Source: Fuerstiella marisgermanici
GTDB lineage: Bacteria; Planctomycetota; Planctomycetia; Planctomycetales; Planctomycetaceae
Direction: 5' to 3'
Assembly (NCBI RefSeq): GCF_001983935.1
Contig: NZ_CP017641.1
Span: 8,110,001 to 8,174,000 of the forward strand
Length of the DNA: 64,000 nt
The position numbers were made by a program, and so were the translations under genes. Numbering within the stretch: position 1 is the stretch's first letter; every line of letters starts with the position of its first letter. The notes under the pieces were generated by a model that saw only the letters and a list, made by a program, of their open reading frames with translations, made no database searches and was not told the origin of the DNA. This document shows, in pieces, positions 17,158 to 24,966 of this stretch.

Positions 17158-17922
17158 ATGAAGACGATCACAGTTGAAACCAGTATGAAATGTCAAAGTT
17201 GTCTCAGCAAAGTTGAGCCGGTGCTGGAGTCTGACACTTCAATTCACGACTGGACTGCCGACCTTGCCGATCCGCGAAAACCGATTACGCTGACGGTGGC
17301 TGATGATGTTGACGCGGAACACGTGGTTCGCCTGGTAAATAGTGTGGGAATCGACGCAACGCCAGCATCCACGACCGCCGACGCGGTTGCTCAGACTTCC
17401 GAAGATAGAAAACCGTCGTCCGAGGAAGATTCCTTTCGCTTGTCCAACTATCGGCCCCTGCTTCTCGTGGTGGCTTACGTCGTTGGAGGAACTGTTTTTG
17501 CCGAGTCGCTGCTGCCGGGCTGGAACTGGTCGCGTGCCATGACGTGGTTCATGGGTTTCTTCTTTGTTGCGTTTGCGTTCTTCAAGCTGCTGGATATCAG
17601 TAAGTTTGCCGACGCGTTTTCGACGTACGACATTGTCGCAAAGCGTTCACGAGTGTATGGCCTGTCGTACCCGTGGATTGAATTGAGCCTCGGAATTGTA
17701 TTTCTTTCACAACACTTGCTGTTGATCGCTGCCATTGTGACGCTGATCGTGATGGCCGTCGGATTGGTCGGAGTGATTTCGGCCGTTCGCAGGAAACAGC
17801 AAATCCAATGCGCCTGTCTCGGCACGGTTTTCAATCTGCCGATGTCGGCGGTCACGATCGTGGAAAACAGCGTGATGATCATCATGTCAGCGGTCATGAT
17901 CTGGACAGCATTAGTCGGATGA
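17158..17922 (+). CDS. HMA metal-binding domain fused to MauE/DoxX-like membrane protein
   Basis: A 254-residue protein. Residues 1-66 form a heavy-metal-associated (HMA) ferredoxin-like domain with the metal pair C12/C15 (MKCQSCLSK) in the right place. A linker of about 30 residues follows, then four membrane helices from about residue 100. Residues 218-222 read CACLG, like the CxCxG motif of MauE-type redox membrane proteins, which pass electrons or support disulfide formation. The fusion suggests a metal chaperone coupled to a membrane thiol-redox or metal-transfer site. It lies between the copper-binding gene and TolC 3. No ribosome-binding site is obvious before ATG 17158. Confidence 0.85.
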   Translation: MKTITVETSMKCQSCLSKVEPVLESDTSIHDWTADLADPRKPITLTVADDVDAEHVVRLVNSVGIDATPASTTADAVAQTSEDRKPSSEEDSFRLSNYRPLLLVVAYVVGGTVFAESLLPGWNWSRAMTWFMGFFFVAFAFFKLLDISKFADAFSTYDIVAKRSRVYGLSYPWIELSLGIVFLSQHLLLIAAIVTLIVMAVGLVGVISAVRRKQQIQCACLGTVFNLPMSAVTIVENSVMIIMSAVMIWTALVG

Positions 17923-18154
17923 TGGAGCTTCGGCAACACCTGCCGGAACAGTTCTCATCAAGCTGTGCGGCTCACATCGTCTTTGACGCGATCGCCCGGA
18001 TGCATCTTTCCACGGCGTGCTTGAGCGACAGGTTTTAATCATGAGCTCCGATTTTCGTGCCGACGACTGCTTTCGGAACCGTGCGTCATTGTGTCTGACC
18101 TTCTCAGGAAGTCAGGCGTCTGGACTCACAACAATTCGTTGACAGGACTGCGCG

Positions 18155-19678
18155 ATGGAATCGCCTGCACGGTTCGCGGCTGCACTCATTTTTCTGTGCG
18201 TCAATTCTTTTTCCGCTTCCGGGCAGGATGCCTCCCGCCGCCTGCATCTTCCGGATGCCGATGGCGGCAACCACACCGGCCACGATCAGCACGACGATTC
18301 ACGTCGCCGCGACGGCACACCGATGTCGGACATACAGCACCGGATTACGAATCCGCTCGCCGTGTCTGGCGACGAAGCGGTTGGCAAGTCGTACACAAAT
18401 CCACCGCCTGTTCCGTCAGCGACGGCTCCCGAATGGTTCGATCCGGGTGGTATGGACGTATTGCAGGTTCATAATCTGGAATCCCTGTTGAGCCTCGCTG
18501 CAGCAAACAATCCCACGTTGCGACAGGCGCGACTGCACATCAATGCTGAACTCAACCGAGCCGTCCAGGCGGGACTCTATCCCAACCCCACCGTGGCCGT
18601 CATCGGTGAACAGATCGGCCTGAATGGCACGGCAGGCGAATGGGTGGGCGCTGAAATCGGGCAAACGTTCGTCACCGGCGGAAAACTGAAACTCAGTCGG
18701 AACAAGTATCTTCAGCGGGCAAAAGTCGCAGAACATAAGGCGATGGCTCAGCAGTTCCGAGTTTGCAATGACATCCGCATTCATTTCTATCGCACACTCG
18801 CCGCACTGGAGATGCTTTCACTGAAGCAGGAATTACTGAAGACCGCGGAAGATCACATGCTGACCGCTCGTGAAATGTACAACCTCGGTCAGGCTAATCA
18901 GGCATCTCTGCAGCAGGAAGCCACTGCATTGCAGATGCATCGCCTCACCGTCATGCGAGCAAAAAATCACGTTCGTCGCAGCATGCTGGAACTGTCGTCA
19001 CTGGCAGGTTCTGAGATGACAGACATTCAGATCGATGGCGTGTTGCGATCCGATCAGCCACTGATCGACTTCGATGTTGCTCTCAATAACCTCATCGAAT
19101 GCAGCCCGGAGTTGCTGGCGGCGAATGCCAAATTGCGAGAAGACTGTATCACGGTGAATCGTGAACGAGTGGAGTGGATTCCAAACCTGCAGGTGTCCGC
19201 CGGCCCCGGCTACAACAACGTCGACCGCCAGACAACGGTTGCCGCTCGGATCGGTATTGAAGTTCCGCTGTTCGATCGCAATCAGGGAACGATCGAGCAG
19301 GCTCAGGCAGACTACACACGGCAGATGCACGAGATTCGCCGGTTGCGTCTGGATCTCCGGAAACGACTGGCGGGCGAATACGACAACTACATTTCTGCCG
19401 TCCAGCATGTCACGGAGTTCGAATCCGTAATTCTTCCGGCGAAACGTAAAGCCTACGAATTGGCTCTCACGGGCTACAAACGCAGTCGCAGTGAATGGCC
19501 GGATGTTCTGGCGGCTCAGGAAGCTTACACGAACGCCCGACTGCAGTTTGTGCAGCACCAGGAATCGCAACGCACCAGCGAAGTGCTAATCAACGGATTT
19601 CTGCTGCACGGGGGGCTCGCGACGCCGGAAGGACCTGTTCCTGGTGGCCACATCGATGCAGTGCCAAAGCCACGCTAA
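18155..19678 (+). CDS. TolC-family outer-membrane channel (TolC 3)
   Basis: A 507-residue outer-membrane efflux protein with a normal signal peptide (FAAALIFLCVNSFSASG) and no lipobox cysteine, unlike the other two. A linker carries a His cluster (DDSR and NHTGHDQHDDS) at about residues 32-50. The OEP repeats start near VHNLESLLSLAAANNPTLRQA and keep FVTGGKLKLSRNKYL and EVPLFDRNQGTIEQAQADY. The multicopper oxidase gene follows 86 bp downstream, so the two are probably cotranscribed. Three TolC proteins for two pumps in 7 kb is more than usual. Confidence 0.92.
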   Translation: MESPARFAAALIFLCVNSFSASGQDASRRLHLPDADGGNHTGHDQHDDSRRRDGTPMSDIQHRITNPLAVSGDEAVGKSYTNPPPVPSATAPEWFDPGGMDVLQVHNLESLLSLAAANNPTLRQARLHINAELNRAVQAGLYPNPTVAVIGEQIGLNGTAGEWVGAEIGQTFVTGGKLKLSRNKYLQRAKVAEHKAMAQQFRVCNDIRIHFYRTLAALEMLSLKQELLKTAEDHMLTAREMYNLGQANQASLQQEATALQMHRLTVMRAKNHVRRSMLELSSLAGSEMTDIQIDGVLRSDQPLIDFDVALNNLIECSPELLAANAKLREDCITVNRERVEWIPNLQVSAGPGYNNVDRQTTVAARIGIEVPLFDRNQGTIEQAQADYTRQMHEIRRLRLDLRKRLAGEYDNYISAVQHVTEFESVILPAKRKAYELALTGYKRSRSEWPDVLAAQEAYTNARLQFVQHQESQRTSEVLINGFLLHGGLATPEGPVPGGHIDAVPKPR

Positions 19679-19764
19679 AGCGAAAAGCGATCTACCGCCG
19701 CCACCGGTCGACAACACCGGTCCGCATCCTCAGCAGCCCCCGCGCAACGACAAGGAAACTTAAC

Positions 19765-21288
19765 ATGACCAGCCATCACCCCAATCCGGGCCGACGTGAA
19801 TTTCTGAAACACGGCGGCTTTGCCGCGGCTGTTCTGACCGCTGCGACTGCGGCCGCTCAGGACGAAAAGCCGGGGACCGGACATCATCAACACGGTCAGC
19901 ACAATGCGGCACAGGCTCCACCAGCTATGCCACCCACGGTCGAACACCGGCATGACCATGTCGAAGCGGTGTACGATGGGTTTTCACGCTATGTTCCGAG
20001 TCGAGGCAATGATCCTGACAGCGACTACTATATCGGCAAACTGGTGCCCGGATTTCGTAAAGCGGAAGATGGGCCGGCACCTTTCGAAGCTCCGGATCTG
20101 GATAAGCTTCCCTTCACTCTGAAAGACGGCGTGAAAGAATTTCACCTTGTCCCGCAATCAGTGCAGCGAGAATTCCTGCCGGGGCAAATGATGAACGTTT
20201 GGGGCTTCAACGGTTCGATGCCGGGACCGACGATTGAGATCAATCAGGGCGATCGAGTTCGCATTGTCGTGACCAACGAGCTGCCGGAAGAAACGACTGT
20301 CCACTGGCACGGATTCGAACTGCCGGTGCAGTACGACGGTTCGCACACGATGACCCAGAACCCCATCAAACCGGGGGAGACTTTCGTCTACGAATTCGAC
20401 GTCCACGAACACGGCACGTTCTGGTACCACACGCATGTTGCCATGCAGGAGACGCACGGAATGGTGGGCTGGATGATCGTTCATCCGGCAAAGCCGATTG
20501 GACCACCCGTGGATCGAGACTTCGGTCTGTTGTTTCAGAACTTTGCCATCAAGCCAAACCAGACGATCAACAATTCGTGGTCCATGGACTGGAACTGGCA
20601 CACAATCAACGGACGCAGCGGACCATACTCAACACCACTGGTGGTTAAGCACGGGGAACGTGTACGAGTTCGCCTGATGAACTTCTCACCGATCCAGCAT
20701 CATCCGGTTCACCTGCACGGCCACACGTTCTGGGTCACCGGCCACGAAGGAGCACGGATGCCGAAGTCTGCCTGGGTTCCTCGAAACACGGAACTGGTCG
20801 CGGTGGCTCAGGCGAGCAACTTTGAGTTCATCGCCAACAATCCCGGCGACTGGATGTTCCACTGTCACATGACTCACCACATGATGAATCACATGGTGAA
20901 CCATGTCGGCCCGACGATTCGCGACTTCGAAGACGTCGATCAGTATCTCACGAATCTCGAAAGTCGACCTTCAGTGCCGCTGCAACGCACCGATCCGAAA
21001 TTCGATGTGCCCGGATATCCTCAGGGAATGAAACACGGTTCGATGAGCCCGGAGTTCATGAAGGCCATCTGGGGCCGCCGCGAATTCATGGGCATGCGAT
21101 CGACTGTTGCGATGTCACTGATGGGACTGATGACATGCCTGCGCGTGCTGCCGGAAGACCTTTATCACAAGGTAATGGAAACCGATGAGCCAATTGAAAA
21201 AGGGGCTGTGTTTCAGGCAATCGTCAACCGTTTCGGCAACCCGGCTGACTACAAACAAGCTCCCATGAACATGATGCACGGGCGCTGA
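19765..21288 (+). CDS. Tat-exported multicopper oxidase
   Basis: A 507-residue protein. The Tat signal RREFLKHGGFAAAVLTAA is near the N-terminus and defines ATG 19765; the frame upstream belongs to the TolC gene in another phase. All four copper-ligand blocks are present: HWHGFE near residue 180, HEHGTFWYHTH near 215, HPVHLHGH near 313 and HCHMTHHM near 366. The T1/T2/T3 sites therefore look complete. A His-rich segment (GHHQHGQHNAA) follows the signal. Members near Cus genes oxidise Cu(I) to the less toxic Cu(II) in the periplasm. It is short for CopA/PcoA but fits a two-to-three domain oxidase. A Met-rich C-terminal tail (MKHGSMSPEFMKAIWG, then MNMMHGR) may hold extra copper. Confidence 0.93.
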   Translation: MTSHHPNPGRREFLKHGGFAAAVLTAATAAAQDEKPGTGHHQHGQHNAAQAPPAMPPTVEHRHDHVEAVYDGFSRYVPSRGNDPDSDYYIGKLVPGFRKAEDGPAPFEAPDLDKLPFTLKDGVKEFHLVPQSVQREFLPGQMMNVWGFNGSMPGPTIEINQGDRVRIVVTNELPEETTVHWHGFELPVQYDGSHTMTQNPIKPGETFVYEFDVHEHGTFWYHTHVAMQETHGMVGWMIVHPAKPIGPPVDRDFGLLFQNFAIKPNQTINNSWSMDWNWHTINGRSGPYSTPLVVKHGERVRVRLMNFSPIQHHPVHLHGHTFWVTGHEGARMPKSAWVPRNTELVAVAQASNFEFIANNPGDWMFHCHMTHHMMNHMVNHVGPTIRDFEDVDQYLTNLESRPSVPLQRTDPKFDVPGYPQGMKHGSMSPEFMKAIWGRREFMGMRSTVAMSLMGLMTCLRVLPEDLYHKVMETDEPIEKGAVFQAIVNRFGNPADYKQAPMNMMHGR

Positions 21289-21543
21289 TAGTTGTTGTAG
21301 ATCGGTCAGCCAAGATCGTTCACACGGAGAGTTCTCGCCTTCAATTTGATGATGGCAGACTTCGCCGCAGTTCGTTCGGATGCGTTCGCAGCAGTCGTTC
21401 GCAAGAGGACAGAGAAAGTTGCGACTTTGCCCTGACGGCAAGCTAGATTTTCACTCAGATGCGGCGTTTCGGCCGGGCTATGGGCTTCCGGCTGTCACAG
21501 GTTGAACGGTCGCACGTTGTCAAATTTGACTCTTGTAGTGAAT

Positions 21544-23298
21544 ATGCGGATGAAGTTTGCACTTGTCATCACTGGCGTGCTGGCTGCGCTGGCGATCGCA
21601 GTTCCGATGCTGGTCGTCGCGGGGTATTTCCTGCTGATCGTTCCGGGGCTTGTTCTCACCGCTGCCCCAACGGTTTTTCTGTATCTGGCTGCCACGGCTG
21701 CAGTTCGTCGTTTACTGATGAAATCAACATCAATACAAGCCACAGCGGCCGCGTTTGGTGTCGTGATTTTTCTAGGTTTGGCCGTGATGCAACCCTTTCG
21801 AGCGGCGGCGCTGGCGACATACACGGCGAAATCCTTGCCGGATGTCGTGCCTGCCAATGCCGTCGAGCTGGACGGGCATGTTCGTTTGGAGTTTCCGGAT
21901 TCTCGCCGTCAGCCGGACTGCGATTATCTGAGTCTTGCCGTGCTGGAGTCGCCCAGAGTTCAAAGCGTCACCACATCGACTGGCGGCCATGGGGGGCAAC
22001 GCGAGCCCGCGGAGTCCGCTTCTTATGCGTTGGTTTCCGCAGATGGAAATTCGCCTGTCGGAATTTTCCCGTCGGAGCCGGGCCGGATTGTTCGTGAGGA
22101 CCCGTTGCTCGTGCAGAAGCACCGTGGACGCCATTTGGTCATGGCTGCCAAAGCGGTGGAGGCGAACTGGGCTCTTCGGTTATCCGGAGACGAGCGACTG
22201 CAGCAGGTCGAACCACATGCCGCCGACACCGCGGATTGGATAGTGCAGATCGAGGATAGAACAACCGATCAGACGTCGAGGCTTCGGCGAATCACGATTC
22301 TCGATGCGACCGGCGCGGTTCGCTTTCGCAGAAGCTATCGAAAACAGGCAGTGCCCGCTCGTCTGTTTTACCTCGGTTTTCACGTCAGCGGGGGCGCTGG
22401 TACGATCTCGAATGCGTCTTTTCATGTCGGACGGCAGGTTCTGGAATCGGGCGATCGGTCGCTGAACCCGGAGTCCGCACTGTTGACGGCCATCAGTCGT
22501 CCCGCCCCGCGGTGTGATGTCCAAGACATCGCTCTGCTGCGCGAACGAGTTGAACAGATCCTTGAAGGCCCGGAAGCTTCGAGGGCTCAGCTTGAGCTGC
22601 CGCGCCGATTCCTCGGGCTGTTCTTCTTCGATACAAGTGAAGAGGATCACTCGCTGATCGCCCGAATCGTGGCGGACGATCGCGTGACCGATCTGGAACA
22701 GCCGATGAAGAACGTCTTTTCGAAAGACAAGATACCGGTTGCACTGCGTGACGCTTATGCGAGGCGAATTCTCATGAACCACACGTCCGCCAACATGCGG
22801 TACCGGCTGGCCGAACAGTTGGCGAATCTGCCGCGCGGGACGTTCGCCGATCCGACTGAAGAACATCTCGCGATCTGGAATACGCCGGAAGTCTATCGAG
22901 AAGCCGCGCCGTTTCTTGTGGCGCTGGCTGATCTCAGTCCTGAACGAGCCGTGCCAGCACTTCAGGCGGCACTCGATACTGCGCTCGGCGTACCTGACTG
23001 GAATGAACGACGAAGACTGGTCAACGGCATTTGCCAGGCGTTCGTTCGACTTGGCCCGAACGCGGCTTCCGCGGTACCTCGAATCCGCGAACTGTTTCTT
23101 CGCCGCCCATCGCCCATTCTGAGAACCTCAAAAGGCGCCGATCAATGGCGATTCACGTTGGCGCGGATGGGTGTGCCGATTAAAGACCTGCCTGTCTTCC
23201 CGAATCAATCTCCGCGCACCTTTGAGCTGATCTGTAGGCGAATCGCCGACAGGCTTCGACAGTACGAGCGCGACCACGCTAAGGAGATTGCGTCGTGA
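21544..23298 (+). CDS. Unknown protein: N-terminal membrane helices and large soluble region
   Basis: About 584 residues from ATG 21544; a TTG 14 codons upstream is also possible. Residues 1-90 hold three membrane helices, and a large soluble part follows. Its final 200 residues read like alpha-helical repeats (FLVALADLSPERAVPALQAA, then RRLVNGICQAFVRLGPNAA), perhaps HEAT-like, while the middle is beta-rich (ADWIVQIEDRT). I recognise no family and no metal motif. Its position inside the metal cluster may be accidental. It overlaps the next gene by 4 bp (GTGA), so the two form a translationally coupled pair. Confidence 0.7.
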   Translation: MRMKFALVITGVLAALAIAVPMLVVAGYFLLIVPGLVLTAAPTVFLYLAATAAVRRLLMKSTSIQATAAAFGVVIFLGLAVMQPFRAAALATYTAKSLPDVVPANAVELDGHVRLEFPDSRRQPDCDYLSLAVLESPRVQSVTTSTGGHGGQREPAESASYALVSADGNSPVGIFPSEPGRIVREDPLLVQKHRGRHLVMAAKAVEANWALRLSGDERLQQVEPHAADTADWIVQIEDRTTDQTSRLRRITILDATGAVRFRRSYRKQAVPARLFYLGFHVSGGAGTISNASFHVGRQVLESGDRSLNPESALLTAISRPAPRCDVQDIALLRERVEQILEGPEASRAQLELPRRFLGLFFFDTSEEDHSLIARIVADDRVTDLEQPMKNVFSKDKIPVALRDAYARRILMNHTSANMRYRLAEQLANLPRGTFADPTEEHLAIWNTPEVYREAAPFLVALADLSPERAVPALQAALDTALGVPDWNERRRLVNGICQAFVRLGPNAASAVPRIRELFLRRPSPILRTSKGADQWRFTLARMGVPIKDLPVFPNQSPRTFELICRRIADRLRQYERDHAKEIAS

Positions 23299-23759
23299 TA
23301 GAAAAACTGCTGCTTCACTTCATTGGATATGGTGTGTTCATCGGCGTGATGTACGGCATGTGGAAAAGCAACGCGCGGCGCTGGAGCCGCCTCGCACGGA
23401 AATACAGCGCAGGTGATCAGATACCGTCACAGGAGTCCGTGTGCTTCGCCAAACGAACCATGCAAACGGTGATTTTGGTTGGAGGCGACATTGCGTGGAA
23501 TTCATACAAGGGTATCGTGACTGTGGGCGTTACCTCAGAGGGAATCTTGCTGCAGCTGTTGCTCCCCTTCTCAATCTTCCACGCTCCACTACTGATTCCT
23601 TATCGCGACTGCAGCATCGAGCCAAAGAAGTGGTACTTGTTTGGCAAATCGCATCAGTACACGTTGACACAGGTCAGCAATGTGCAACTCATTGTCGACG
23701 ATGAGTTACAGCATTGGATCGAAACCCAGTGCGCCAGTTTAGCTGTCGCCGTTAGTTGA
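23295..23759 (+). CDS. Unknown small membrane protein, coupled to the preceding gene
   Basis: A 154-residue protein starting at GTG 23295, with AAGGAG eight bases upstream and a 4-bp overlap with the previous stop, which together decide the start. One N-terminal membrane helix (FIGYGVFIGVMYGMW) is followed by a mixed domain with a hydrophobic segment near LLLPFSIFHAPLLIPYRDC. The later part (TLTQVSNVQLIVDDEL) looks like a small beta domain. The family is not recognised, and no metal ligands stand out. Confidence 0.65.
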   Translation: MIEKLLLHFIGYGVFIGVMYGMWKSNARRWSRLARKYSAGDQIPSQESVCFAKRTMQTVILVGGDIAWNSYKGIVTVGVTSEGILLQLLLPFSIFHAPLLIPYRDCSIEPKKWYLFGKSHQYTLTQVSNVQLIVDDELQHWIETQCASLAVAVS

Positions 23760-23894
23760 TTGTGGGGCGAGGGATGGCCTTGCCATGGGCCTGATGCAGA
23801 GGAATCATGAGCGAACGTGCGTCCAACCGGATGCCGTTTCGTCGCAGAATTTTTCACTTCGATCAAAATTGATCTCGACTGATGTCACTTTGTG

Positions 23895-24350
23895 ATGAAC
23901 AATACTGCTATGCGTCGTTCAACCGCTCACATCCTGATCTGCCTGCTCACGACCGTGATGGTTGCTTTGCAGTGTATTGCACCAGCAACTGCGGGCTGCC
24001 TTTGTGCCGGGAATTCCGTGGAAAGCAGGGCTGAGGCGTCGTGTTGTTCTGAAACAACGACGGAAACGGAATGGTGCTGCGAAACGTCGAAATGCACGTG
24101 CGGCGAGCGATGTGGCGAGGGAAATACGGACTGCGAATGCGGTTGCGGTGAACGCCCTCAGAAGCCGCAACCTGCTCAGGAATCTGAATCGCCAGCCGAA
24201 TCCCACGTGAAAGTACTGGCAGATGTCAGTCTCGACGAATCAATCGTCGACGTGCTGAACGCGGCCGAGACAACAGCGATGTCTCGCAGCCACCGTACTC
24301 CATCCAACCCTTTGAACGTGCAGATTCTGCTCTGCACCTGGCAAACCTAG
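23895..24350 (+). CDS. Cys-rich secreted protein, metallothionein-like composition
   Basis: A 151-residue protein with a signal peptide (residues 1-33, ending APATAG). The next 50 residues hold about twelve cysteines, mostly as CC, CxC or CxxC pairs (SCCSETTTETEWCCETSKC, then TCGERCGEGNTDCECGCG). The spacing recalls metallothioneins, but the protein is exported and the similarity may be compositional. The C-terminal half is polar and without cysteines. Its place before the metal-binding lipoprotein and the CusBA pair suggests periplasmic binding of soft metal ions such as Cu(I) or Ag(I). The ATG at 23895 follows directly on a GTG that could also start. Confidence 0.7.
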   Translation: MNNTAMRRSTAHILICLLTTVMVALQCIAPATAGCLCAGNSVESRAEASCCSETTTETEWCCETSKCTCGERCGEGNTDCECGCGERPQKPQPAQESESPAESHVKVLADVSLDESIVDVLNAAETTAMSRSHRTPSNPLNVQILLCTWQT

Positions 24351-24496
24351 AGGCAGCGCTACACGCGACTTCGTGAACGCCTCTGTGGCCACTTCTTTTC
24401 GGCCGCTATTTTAATTGGTTTGTCTCTCGCTGTTTCGCCGCCTCGCTGTGTCGTGCGCGGTCGACACGGCCCCTCCTTCAATAAGGACGCACTCTT

Positions 24497-24838
24497 ATGC
24501 GCTATTTAATATGCGCCAACCTCATGGCTGGACTGTTTGTAATTACTGGTTGTTCAGAATCCGGTTCGGCTCCCGCGGCCGTCGCCATGGCTTCCAATTC
24601 CGTCTGCCCCATCATGGGTCACGACGTGACAGATGACGGTGGGCGAGTGGAATTCGACGGCAAAACGATCGGATTTTGTTGTTCGGGATGCATCGAAAAA
24701 TGGAATGCTCTGTCGGCCGAAGACCAGGCGGAACATCTGAAGAACCCGCCCAGCGAAGAAGGTGAGCACGGCGATCACGATCACGGCGAGCATGAGAACC
24801 ATGAAGCTCATGGCGATCACGAAGGCGAATCTGCCTGA
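24497..24838 (+). CDS. Lipoprotein with YHS-like CPxMG/CCxxC metal-binding domain and His-rich tail
   Basis: A 113-residue protein. The lipobox VITGC ends at about residue 19. A compact domain then runs from CPIMGHDV to IGFCCSGCIEKW, the CPxM...FCCxxC pattern of small YHS-related metal-binding domains. The tail is a His/Glu/Asp tract (HGDHDHGEHENHEAHGDHE) that should also bind metal. It probably carries Cu(I) or another soft metal at the membrane to the adjacent adaptor CusB2, which ends in a similar domain. A 128-bp gap with a long hairpin separates the two genes. Confidence 0.82.
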   Translation: MRYLICANLMAGLFVITGCSESGSAPAAVAMASNSVCPIMGHDVTDDGGRVEFDGKTIGFCCSGCIEKWNALSAEDQAEHLKNPPSEEGEHGDHDHGEHENHEAHGDHEGESA

Positions 24839-24851
24839 TCGAGACACACTA

Positions 24852-24921
24852 TGAGCGGTCAGCAGGAATTGCCCTGATGGCACGGTTCCACGTTTGTCAG
24901 GTGTTCCTGTCTGACCGCTCA
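24852..24921. repeat. Long imperfect hairpin between the lipoprotein gene and CusB2
   Basis: TGAGCGGTCAG at 24852-24862 pairs exactly with CTGACCGCTCA at 24911-24921, and CAGGAA (24863-24868) with TTCCTG (24904-24909), leaving one bulged T and a loop of about 35 nt. No T-run follows directly. It may be a terminator, an attenuator or an mRNA-stabilising stem between the two genes. Confidence 0.65.
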
Positions 24922-24966
24922 CCTTTTCAATTTTGTTGCTGACATTTCTCCTCGGGAGGATGACTC

